From positions 10,860,001 through 10,924,000 of the forward strand of contig NC_065570.1 of assembly GCF_937616625.2 (NCBI RefSeq): a DNA stretch of 64,000 nucleotides. The letters are read 5' to 3'. Made by a program: the position numbers and the translations under genes. Source of the DNA: Mercurialis annua (Eukaryota; Streptophyta; Magnoliopsida; Malpighiales; Euphorbiaceae). The notes below the pieces were generated by a model, which had not been told where the DNA came from, made no database searches, and saw only the letters and a list, made by a program, of their open reading frames with translations. Shown here piece after piece: positions 38,401 through 47,717 of the stretch. The first letter of the stretch is position 1, and each line of letters opens with the position of its first letter.

Positions 38401-39091
38401 CCTTTCAATTTCTAACTTTTCTTTCGTCCAATTTAATCCACTAATCGCTTTATCATTCGATTCTCGATAAATCCCGTATTATTTATTTCCAAATAAATAA
38501 TTTTGATTCCATATCTTATAGCTTTACTTTCCAATAATTTATTTTTGGCAATTTTGGCCAAAAACGCTCAAATTTCCATTTTGAGCTAACTTGCACTTTT
38601 CTCACTTTTTCGTCCAATTTTCATATTAATGACTATCGATAACCACTTTATCGATATTATTTTCTTATCTTGAGAAAATAGAGTAAAACACAACTTCCTC
38701 CGGAAGTTTGTGGTTAAAAGTCCACTTTAGTCCTTAAAGTGGCTAATTTACACTTTAGCCCTTATTCTTAATTAATCGTCAAACTTTCTCCTAAAACGAT
38801 TTCGTATACTTACAAAACTTTGACGATCATTTATTAATAATATTTCACGGACCTTGACGTGAATATTATTAACTCTGGCTTTCCAACTTATTTTATTTTA
38901 TTCCCTTTTTGTCTCTATTAAATCCAATTGCTCGCCTAATAATTTTCAATTATTATTTTATGATAGTTCCAATAGACCCACTTCGGTCTAAGTCCTTATT
39001 ATCCAATCTTAATCTGATATTCTCGTTCTTAATCTTTACAATTATGCCTCGTGGCACTACACGTAATACCTCAAAAATTTAGGTTATTACA
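35424..39091 (-). mobile_element. Solo LTR of element B
   Basis: Complete LTR with ACTTA on both sides (35,419-35,423 and 39,092-39,096) and no internal region. In its first 757 bp it is closest to the 27,310 LTR, as expected if it derives from a duplicated B copy that lost its interior by LTR-LTR recombination. Confidence 0.85.
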
Positions 39092-39185
39092 ACTTAAAAT
39101 AGATATCTAAGACTTCACTCCTCCGAAGCTTTGATCTGGTAAAAGCCATAGTAGCGCATGCATCTTCCACTCGACTAAGAGGCAT
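39092..39185 (-). pseudogene. Antisense gene of element A, 5' exon part severed by element B
   Basis: Starts at ATG 39,183-39,185 (MPLSRVEDACATMAF...) and runs to the TSD ACTTA at 39,092-39,096. Across the B insertion the frame continues without a shift into 27,309, so the antisense gene was open here when B inserted. Its promoter would lie in 39,200-39,712, next to or inside the 3' LTR of A on the opposite strand. Confidence 0.7.
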
Positions 39186-39694
39186 CCTAGAACAGGAAAT
39201 CACAAATATAAATACAAAATGAAGATCAAACAGGAAATATATTGAAGAACACATTGAAAAACACCAAGAACAGAAAAGGAGTTTCCAGAACAACGATCAT
39301 GAAGAACATATACAAGCAGGAAAACCATCTTAACATCCAAATAACAAAAAGGAACATACCTGAAAATCTGGAGAAAACAAGTCACGAAGAACAAAATGAT
39401 CAGACAAAGAACGAAGAGGAAATAGTTGCAGAAATAAAAATAAATTCGAAAAGCAAGTGAGAGGGAAATGAAGAAATGCAAAGAGATTAAATATGAAGAG
39501 TTTTGAATAATCATTAATCACTAAATCACTAAATGTTGACACGTGGCAACACAGAATCTCACTAGAGAAGAAACGTCACCCACAAACATATAAAACGACT
39601 CGCCCGGAATACAAATCGACTCGCCCGTGATATAAGAGGACTCAGCTCCAAAAGAGCTAAAATCTACTAAGGCATGAATACCAATTACTTCAGC

Positions 39695-39712
39695 TCACTT
39701 GCGGGGGGCTAA
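39695..39712 (+). other. Polypurine tract region of element A
   Basis: CACTTGCGGGGGGCTAA directly precedes the 3' LTR start TGATGG. It is short and G-rich, as in Tat-like elements. Confidence 0.6.
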
Positions 39713-40345
39713 TGATGGATACCGAATCCTACAGTAAATATAATGGAGCCGAGTCACAGGATATCCACTCTCAGGTGATACCAGACTCCCCCTGAAGGTC
39801 CGAAAATATGAAGGAGACGCCGAATCCCTTAAGATTCGGTGATATGCCAACTGATACCGAATCCCTTGAGATTCGGTGATATTGCCAATAAAGAACGAAT
39901 CTCACATGATCCGCCCAAAGCGCGTTAGGTCCGGGATTCGGGTAATCGACCAAGAATGGAAGTATTGTCCTATTCGGACACAAACACTATATATGGAAGG
40001 ATAAACTCTACCTTAGGAAGATAAGACTATTTAGGAAGACGTTCCTAAATAGGACTTTTATCAGATTAAGGTAGATCTCGACAAATCAGGAGAATCCCTA
40101 CAATGTTGCCGAATCCCTACAAAGTAGGATTCACCTGCCTATTATGACTCTACAAGGTATATTCGACTACTATAAAAGGAGCACGAGGTATGCCTAGAAT
40201 CACAATTACATTCATATATACAAAACACTGCTCAAAGCTCTAAACTGACTTTAGCATCGGAGAGTTAATCGGACAACCACCGTCCGGTTAGCTTCTACCT
40301 TGTTTTGCAGGTCTTACTCACCGGCTCAGAAGGCAGACTCCATCA
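39713..40345 (+). repeat. 3' LTR of element A
   Basis: 633 bp, same ends as the 5' LTR, followed by TSD GTTCT at 40,346-40,350. About 16 differences from the 5' LTR by eye, i.e. older than elements B and C. Confidence 0.9.
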
Positions 40346-40355
40346 GTTCTCTACT

Positions 40356-40359
<4 letters not shown>

Positions 40360-40406
<47 letters not shown>
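40360..40406. repeat. (TA)n microsatellite
   Basis: An uninterrupted run of about 23 TA dinucleotides just beyond the right TSD of element A. Likely length-polymorphic. Confidence 0.95.
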
Positions 40407-40411
<5 letters not shown>

Positions 40412-42440
40412 TTATGAAGGACCAGGGTTGAACTGTTAAAGAAATCATGGTTCGCTATTTCATATTTTTCATTTGAGAACAAAATTTATAGGCTTAATAT
40501 TCAAAAATATTTTACCTTTTTAATTTTATTTCTTTATAACCTTATCTTTTGAAATTTTCAAGTTTAACCCGTTTATAATTTTCAGTTTTAATTGTAGTCA
40601 TTTGTTCAAATTAGACTAGAAAAAAATTCAAATATTTCATTAATATTACTTCATATTGCTCCAATTTATATTTTAATCACAAATATTTTAAATGTGGAAC
40701 AATATAAAGAGTATATTTAAATTTTTTATCACTACAATTTAAACAAATGGCTATAATTGAAATTAAAAATAAAAAACTGGCTAAAATAGAGAATTTTGAA
40801 AGATGAAAACACAAACGAAAAAACTCAGTAAAGAATAGTATTTTTGAATAATTATTATCAAAATTATACAATCTGAATTCGAAATCGAAATTAAATATTA
40901 CACTATTCATTCATAAAAAAATATTACACGATTATCTCATTAGATTATAGTGGAATAAGTTTATATATCCAATTACTTACCTGCCATAAATAACTGATTT
41001 TAGGAAATTATTAGTCAATTCATATCATTGAGATTCATTTTGCTTTTGCTTTTTTATTAGTCAATATATATTCTTTCCTATTAATTTAGAGATGCATTGG
41101 TTAATTTCAAATATGTTTTAAGACAATCTAAAATATTAAAAAGTAAGATCCTTTCTTCATAGGATGCCACACACATAAAAGAAATGCCATTGTTGATTTG
41201 ATTGGTTTATTCAATAATAAGACAAGCCAGCACAAAATTAGGGAATTTACAACACAAAAGGTGCTTATGGATAAAGCCAATCCATATATTGTGGAGGCAG
41301 AGGCAGAGTTCTGGACGACTGCTACTACTACAAATATGTTCGATATTTAATTATATAATTTTGGGACATTTACATATTTATTTAAAAAATAAAAATATTT
41401 ATACTTTTTATTTCAATATAAAAAAAATTTAAAAAATACTTTATGTATTTTTAGATTTATATTTTTACTCTGAATATTTAAAATAATAATAGTTTTACTC
41501 CGTTATCATCTAATTATCATATAGGTATCTTAAAACATTATCATCTCGGTATCATATGATAATATTATAATAACGACATGACGATGTTATAATATCAATA
41601 TAATAATCCAACATTATTTTTTGCAAAAATCTTTTTTTTTGCAGTGTTATGATAATGACATGATAATGCAGTGATAACGACATAATAATCAGACATTGTT
41701 TTCTGCAGAAAATCATTTTTTTTTCCCAAGTTGGTAATCATTTTTCTGCGAATTTTAAATCTGAAAATTGAAAAAAATCTACGATTAATTTTTTTAGGTT
41801 TGTAAGTTAAAATAAATTATAAAAATTACAAAATCGATAAATTAAATATGAAAGAACATAGGAACAACGGAAAAATGACGGTGGGACAAGAGCGGAGACA
41901 TAATAAAGAAGAAGAGAATAAAAATAGAAAAAAAAAAGAAACAGAGAAAAAAATGGAGAAGAAAGAGAAAACGATAGTGACAAGTGTTGAAAGTGATAAT
42001 TGAGAGTAAAATAAATATAATTAGAGTAAAATAATAATAAGAAGTAGATATTATAATACTTAAAATATGTTTTAAAGTGACAAAATAACAATATTAAAAA
42101 GATGAGTTATTTTCTCTATCTTTTTCTTATTAAGGTAAAAAATCATATTATTTTTTAAAAGAGAGTATGTTTTTTAATTTTCTCTATAATTTTTTTAGGC
42201 TCCACCATTAAAAAATACTTCATTTTCTTATTTTTTTTTAATTTATGGTTCAAACTTTTAAAATTTAAAATTTTAACTATTTTTATGATTTTTAATTATA
42301 GCAATTTATTTAAATTGGAGAGGGAAAGTGTTCAAATTGTTAATATAGTTATTATGCTTATATAATGATAGTATACTATTTTTCTTATCTAGTTTGGTTT
42401 AGTTTATATAAATGATTATTATATTGTTTTAGGATTTAAA
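40407..42440. other. Intergenic, no gene seen
   Basis: AT-rich. Between about 41,500 and 41,700 there are repeated ATGATAATG/ATAACGACAT phrases. The 42,095-42,190 stretch resembles the left edge of the window (1-120), suggesting an end of a dispersed repeat, possibly a TIR element starting near 41,360. A purine-rich strand occurs at 41,850-41,990. Borders are not resolved. Confidence 0.4.
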
Positions 42441-43794
42441 ACTTTCCATTCTATTGTTAGGCGCCCTCCATCTTCTTGTATCTCTTCGTTCTTTTATTTC
42501 TCCTCTAAATCAATGATATTTGCAATCTCTCGTCAATGTTATTATGATATCAGAACCATTTTTTTTGTTCTTGCTTGATCTCGTCCACAACTTTGCGGAT
42601 CCAACTTTTTGTGATTGCGCGGTTATTGCAATTGGTGATTATTCGGTTGCTAGGTGTTGTTGGTGATTTATCTCTAATTGTTTGTCAGTTTGGATGTTTG
42701 TCTTTTGAGTTTGTTCTCTCTGATTTTTCTATTGATATTTTTGATATGGATGAAATTAGAGATGATTCGCTTCAAGTAGCTAGTGTTCAGTTAGATGGTA
42801 AAAATTATGCATATTGGAGTTATGTGATGAAAACAATTAAAAGGTAATCAAAAATAGGGTTATGTTTCGGGTGCTTTTGTTAAGTTTGAGGATGGTATAA
42901 CTGCTGATATATGATTTTGTTAGATAAATATGAAGTGGATAATTTCAAGATCATTACTTGGATCAATAATTATGTTAAGCATTCGATAGGTACCTAGTTA
43001 GCAAAATATGAGCAAGCTAAGGAGGTTTGGGATCATCTAGATGGACTGTACACACAATCTAACTTTGCAAAATAGTACCAATTGGAATATGATATTCATG
43101 CTCAGCAGTAGAAAAACATGAATATTCATGAATTTTATGATGCTATGACAAATTTATGAAATCAACTAGCTCTCGCAGAATCTGTTGAATTATGAGCCTT
43201 TGGGGCTTATATTGCATGAAGAGAGGAGCACATATTGGTACAATTTTAAATGGCTCTTCATGATGAGTTTGAAGAACTTCGAGATTCCATTTTGCATCAT
43301 CATTCCTTGCCTTATTTTAACTATGTTGTTAGTGAACTTTTGACTGAAATTTTTTGTCTTAAGCCTTCTGTTGTAAAAGAAGTTTCTATTGTCTCTAATC
43401 CATTCGTCTTTGTCATGCCTCCACGATCAATTTTCAATTCTCAAATCAGGTCTTATGGAACTTTTGCTCATGATGAATGTGGTTTTTGTAAACAGAAAGG
43501 TCATTAGAAATCACAATGTCCAAAGTTGGGTATAGGAAAGCAACAATAGGCTCAACAATAGCCTCATCAATATTCTCATCAGTGGAGTTACCGATCACCG
43601 GCTTCTCATAATGAAACTCCTCTTCTTCCTCTCCCTAACAATGCACTGACATTTTTTTTTAAACTTTTATCAATGATTGAGTAGTTGCAGTACTTTCTTA
43701 CATCTCAGCCACATGTCATGCCACTTTCATCTCAAATAGGTCTGTATCTAGTTCTTCCTTCTGGATTTTAGATTCAGGTGCTTCGAATCATATG
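42441..43794 (+). pseudogene. Element D: decayed Ty1/copia, left part (LTR end, gag, start of protease)
   Basis: A PBS-like GATATCAGAACC at 42,546-42,557 (decayed TATCAGAGC) marks the LTR/internal border near 42,533. Gag starts at ATG 42,746 with SVQLDGKNYAYWSYVMK, typical of copia Gag, and is then broken by frameshifts and stops. A CCHC knuckle (CGFCKQKGH, stop, KSQC) is at 43,478-43,519, with TAG where Trp is expected. At 43,762-43,794 comes the copia protease motif WILDSGASNHM, cut right after the Met codon by element C. The rest of D resumes at 53,043. The start of the LTR was not found. Confidence 0.78.
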
Positions 43795-44650
43795 TGTAAT
43801 ACCCCAAAATATTTAATTATTTAATTGGGCCACGTGTCCAATTTCGAGTCGCCAGAGTGGCGATATCGGAAAGTTTTCCGATGAAATTAAGATAAATAAG
43901 TTTTAGTAGGTCGGTTTTGGAAAAGATTATATACGAGAAATTAAGGTTATATTTCAATTCTAAAACTAGAATTGGAATTAAAAGGAAAAATGTCAAGAAA
44001 AGTCCAAAATAAAGTATAGGGACCAAAGTGGTAATTTAGCCACTTTGTATCGAAAATGGAAATTTTAGGTTTTGACGGGAAAGTATTAATATCGAGCTTC
44101 GTATTATTTATAGGATATAAATAATACGTATATGTTATGATTAAAGTATAAATTGATTTAGTTATGGACTAAATCAAACAAAAGAAAAGTTTAAAAGAAA
44201 TTTTATAACAAAGAAAGAAAAGGAGGACCAAACTGAACCTTTTACCATAATATATATAATTAAACCTCATTTGAAAGTAGAAGGGATCAGATAGAAGAAA
44301 CCTCCAGAAGCTATTTCAATCGGCGATCAACTTCGACATCACGCCGTTTCTCCGTTCGTCGTCCGATTCGAGTGATTCTCGCGGCAATCTCTTCGGAATT
44401 CAAGCCTCTACCTTCCCCGAGCATCAAAACAAGGTGAGGTATACGTTTTTATGATGAAAAATGAATAATAGATGGCTGTTTGGTGTGGCGCCGTTACGGT
44501 TTGAGTCGAAATTACGTATAACAAGTAAAAATCGTTGTTTTTGAGCGTTTCGCAAGTGGGTTTTGATGTATATACGTATATAAGCATGTCGGGACTGTGT
44601 TGGACGGATTTCAGTGTGAGAAATCGACGGAAGAGGCCGAAAACGAGTGC

Positions 44651-44872
44651 CTCACGTCGTGAGACATTGTCTCACGACGTGAGACACGTCTCGCGACGCG
44701 AGACGGTGTCTCGCGACGCGAGACAAGGTCTCACGACGCGAGACCAAGTCTCGCGACGCGAGACTGACTCTCACGTCGTGAGACCCCCCTCTCACGACGT
44801 GAGAGCAGCTAGGCATGATGTGCCTAGCCGTCGCCGACTCCCGTTGGTCGTGTCGAGGTCCGACACGACCTA
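44651..44872 (+). repeat. Array of about ten consecutive palindromes (CpG-rich)
   Basis: Eight 13-17-bp palindromes, spaced 2-5 bp apart, follow the pattern TCTC-R-CG-A/T-CG-Y-GAGA: CTCACGTCGTGAG (44,651), GTCTCACGACGTGAGAC (44,669), GTCTCGCGACGCGAGAC (44,688, 44,708, 44,748), GTCTCACGACGCGAGAC (44,729), CTCTCACGTCGTGAGA (44,768), CTCTCACGACGTGAGAG (44,789). Two larger hairpins follow: GCTAGGCA/TGCCTAGC and GGTCGTGTCG/CGACACGACC. The 3' LTR repeats the array at 51,537-51,758. Confidence 0.9.
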
Positions 44873-45234
44873 GCTCAACCCATAAACATTATATGAACTC
44901 CGAAAACATGTGAAGCGAGTGGCGAACTTAATAATGTGGAATAAGGTTCACTTTTAGGTACTAAACGCGTATTTGACTTTTTAATGTGTCAGACGCGTCA
45001 GCGAGCAGTGAGGGCACCAGACGAGGTCTAGTGCGAGCATATCATTACATAGACCACATCATTACTTGGATAGCGGTTACTGTGAGTTGTACTTTTACTT
45101 TCACGTATTATATATTAAAACTATTATATATATATATATATACTGTTTTCACGCATCGCATTATATAAAATTGATTGAAATGTTATATGCTTTATTAATT
45201 TCTATATATGAGAACTAGTATGCGATCCGAAGAA

Positions 45235-45450
45235 ACTAGCTACCTATTGGGTGTCAATAGGCTGTGTGATCACCAGTATCGAGTCAGTCTAGTATGATTG
45301 CATTGAGAAATGACTTGACACAGCTGGGAGCTGTTGATGAATACGAAACTTACGATTGGGTATATGATTTAGATACGCAGAGTGAACTCGGCTACAGTGT
45401 AGCCTGGAAGTCCCCGTATCTAGTGGCTGGGCCACCAGCGAGTTGGACTC
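45235..45450 (+). other. Hairpin region of the C LTR with counterparts in element B
   Basis: CCTATTG/CAATAGG at 45,243-45,261 has the same arms and spacing as the B hairpin at 28,213-28,232. AGATACG/CGTATCT at 45,371-45,422 encloses GAACTCGG...GTCCC and parallels B unit 5 (GATACA/TGTATC enclosing GAACTCGG...GGGACC). Also GGCTAC/GTAGCC at 45,390-45,404 and GCGAGT/ACTCGC at 45,438-45,452. The distance to the LTR 3' end (0.7-0.9 kb) is the same in both families. Confidence 0.7.
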
Positions 45451-46160
45451 GCAATTGATATTTACGATTGGGTTGAATGATATATGATTATTTGAGAGAT
45501 GTGTCGCATGCTAGGATATTAGTTTTGTACGGATCAAATACCTGTTTATATGTTTTATATTAACATTTTCTTGAGATGCGATGCTATGTTTCTATATTAA
45601 TACTGTTAGTAAATGTCAACTCACTCAGTATTTCCCCAAATACTGACCCCTCACCTTTGATGTCTTTCAGGTGCTTAGCTTGTGGACTTAGCTAGAGGCC
45701 AATTTTGGAGTGCAGAAGTCATCTGTATATGTTAGTTTATGACTTCTGTTAATGCTGCAGTAGTGGTCCTGTGTCAACAGAATAGTAGCCTAGCCAGCAG
45801 TTTATTTTGATTGTATATATCAATTGCTATCTTTGTTTATATGCTTTTTGATAGGCTACGTACGTTGTATATAATCTACGGCCCCAGATGCCGGTGAGAT
45901 ATTTGAGATACTAACTGATGTATATAGTACCGCGAGGCCAGTTCGTACAGGGTACGGTAACTAGAGCCCGCGAGGTTTTGAAACAGTTAGTGTATATATT
46001 TGGTTACATGTTACATATGTATATTTGCTTCTGTTGTTTGTTATTATTTGTTTATTATGTGCGAAAAATTAATTGTGGTTTAAGGCTTGCTACGGGTTCC
46101 GGAGCTACCACTCCCGTTCCCTAGCGCCGGTTGCGGCTCAATATTTTGGGTCGTGACAAT

Positions 46161-46175
46161 GTTGGTATCAGAGCA
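46161..46175 (+). other. Primer binding site of element C
   Basis: GTTGGTATCAGAGCAG follows the LTR end by two to three bases and fits initiator tRNA-Met. The leader then repeats GAGCAGTTTGGTCCAGTTAC at 46,171 and 46,222. Confidence 0.88.
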
Positions 46176-46682
46176 GTTTGGTCCAGTTACCACTGCAAGT
46201 TTGTTTCAATGCTTGTTTGAGAGCAGTTTGGTCCAGTTACCACTGCTAAAGTTGTCTGATTGCTTGTTGACTGGGAGCATTTGTCAGTAAGTATACCTAG
46301 GAACTACTGCAGCAAGAGTCAGACCGTGGTTTTCTGTAATTGTGTTATGTGTGCATTAGTAGTACATGGCATTACGCGCGCGAACCAGGACTATTAAGTT
46401 AGTAAGTGAATAGTATCTGTTCATACGGACGACTAAGACGACTAAATAATTGTTTCTTATGTTAAGATATATAAGGTGGTTACATGTTTGCAAATTATGA
46501 ACGATTGAGAGGGTTAAGTATTTGCTATTCGCGCTGAGATTGTTAAGTGATTATTTGCTTGCGAATTACATGCAGTTGGATTAAATGCTAAAATGTTTAC
46601 AGTATTGTATAAGTTGATACTGGAATTGCGTGTGGAAAGGAACTCAGATGGTCGCTTATGTTTGAAATTGTTTCTTTTCAGC

Positions 46683-47717
46683 ATGTCTGGGCAAAACGGA
46701 GCTCAGTCGCATGCTGAGGAAGAACGGGAGGAAGCGCCTCCTATATTTGAAAACGGGTTTCATAATGAAGTAGGCGAACCATCTGGGGTCCATCAGAATG
46801 GATTCCACGCAAATAATGGAGCATCGCCAGAAATATATCAAAATGGCTATATGTCTGTGTCGGAGATAGGTAGTTCTTCCAGAAACAGAGTTAGAGAACA
46901 TTCGCCGGAGATTGAATACAACGAAGAAGAGGAAGAGGAACCGGAGGAAGATCCGGAAGAGGATCTTGAAGAAGATCCTGAGGAAGACCCTGAGGAGGAT
47001 CCTGAGGAGGATCCAGAAGAAGAATTAGAAGAAGAAGAAGCAGAAGAGGAAAATCCTCAGGAAGAAGAGTTTGAAGAAGAAGAAGAAGAGTTAGATGAAT
47101 TAGATGTCGAGGAATACAGAGGTGACTATTTCTGGTCAAGTGTGCGGAGATACCGCAATTTGAGGGAAGATGCGGACATAGCTAACGGTCAGGCGCAGAT
47201 AGCCCTAAATCAGGTTAGGAGGCAGATGCGTTCTTTTTCTAGAGGGATGTTAACTGTAGGAGCGTACTCTACTGATTTTCTGCGGATGGCAGAGGGAGTC
47301 CCTAATCTAAACGAAGACAATAGGACCATTAATCGTAGATATGTCAGGGGTTTAGGACCTCAGTTTGATGAGCTGTATGAGCATGTGGACGAACATTTCA
47401 GCACGCTTACTACAATGGCCCGTAGGATTGAAACAGAGCATGAATGGTCGGGTGATCCGGTACGACCTTATTACTTTAGACGTGAGTACCACCCGGATTA
47501 CGTCAGTACGTCCTCCAGAACTACAACCAACCCTTATTTTGTGCAAAGAGGTGGACGAAACTCAGGTAGAACAGTTAGGGGCCGACATACTGGCGTAGTT
47601 ATTAGGGAACCTAACGTTCCACACCAGGCACCTCCAGGTATTAGTGATTTACGTGCTTTAAGTAATTGTGTTTATGTGTTTGCATTATTGTGTTTATATA
47701 ATTGCTGCATTGCATAG
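46683..47717 (+). CDS. gag: Element C Gag-like protein with a large acidic region (344 aa)
   Basis: Starts MSGQNGAQSHAEEEREEAPP at ATG 46,683; an in-frame ATG at 46,593 is less likely. Residues ~20-75 hold repeated N-G-F/Y segments (ENGFHNE, QNGFHAN, QNGYMSV). Residues ~80-140 are almost only Glu/Asp/Pro, with EEDP repeats. After that come WSSVRRYRNLREDADIANGQ, then RGMLTVGAYSTDFLRMAE and INRRYVRGLGPQFDELYEHV, which fit the second half of a gypsy Gag core ('..TV..Y...F..L......RF..GL...'). The C-terminus is Arg/Gly/Thr-rich (RGGRNSGRTVRGRHTG). No zinc knuckle or protease follows. The open frame in a young element suggests it is or recently was translated. The first half of the Gag core is absent, so a deletion or fusion is likely. 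Confidence 0.7.
   Translation: MSGQNGAQSHAEEEREEAPPIFENGFHNEVGEPSGVHQNGFHANNGASPEIYQNGYMSVSEIGSSSRNRVREHSPEIEYNEEEEEEPEEDPEEDLEEDPEEDPEEDPEEDPEEELEEEEAEEENPQEEEFEEEEEELDELDVEEYRGDYFWSSVRRYRNLREDADIANGQAQIALNQVRRQMRSFSRGMLTVGAYSTDFLRMAEGVPNLNEDNRTINRRYVRGLGPQFDELYEHVDEHFSTLTTMARRIETEHEWSGDPVRPYYFRREYHPDYVSTSSRTTTNPYFVQRGGRNSGRTVRGRHTGVVIREPNVPHQAPPGISDLRALSNCVYVFALLCLYNCCIA

Larger units (their letters stand above)
33971..39091. repeat. Large direct repeat, copy 2
   Basis: See 25,857-30,977. It contains the second copy of the A antisense segment (33,976-35,423) and a complete B LTR (35,424-39,091). This LTR has ACTTA on both sides, so it is formally a solo LTR. Confidence 0.9.
21543..40345 (+). 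mobile_element. Element A: Ty3/gypsy (Tat-like) LTR retrotransposon, gag-pro only, carrying nested element B
   Basis: LTRs at 21,543-22,174 and 39,713-40,345 both start TGATGGATACCGAATCC and end CAGACTCCATCA. They differ at roughly 16 sites by eye. TSD GTTCT lies at 21,538-21,542 and 40,346-40,350. After the 5' LTR comes the PBS ATTGGCGCCGTCTGTGG. Before the 3' LTR is a G-rich polypurine tract. Gag and protease are present, but no reverse transcriptase, RNase H or integrase motif was found. The antisense gene between protease and 3' LTR, the PBS and the Gag style point to the Tat lineage (inference). Without pol it would need help in trans. B and its duplication occupy 27,310-39,091. Confidence 0.9.
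43795..46158 (+). repeat. Element C 5' LTR (2364 bp)
   Basis: Bounded by TGTAATACC and GTCGTGACA. It contains the CpG-rich palindrome array at 44,651-44,880, a TA microsatellite at 45,120-45,143, and a structured stretch at 45,235-45,450 with counterparts in the B LTR. Confidence 0.9.

Noticed and set aside
44535..44873. 112-codon frame through the palindrome array in the C LTR
   Set aside because: The RRET/HDVR repeats come from the palindromes. It is within an LTR and has no protein-like pattern elsewhere.
46161..46175. tRNA-Met-like sequence
   Set aside because: Only the short PBS complement is present, with no cloverleaf, so it is not a tRNA gene.
46891..47139. Leu/Pro-rich minus-strand frame
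   Set aside because: Complement of the Glu/Asp/Pro-rich part of the C Gag frame.
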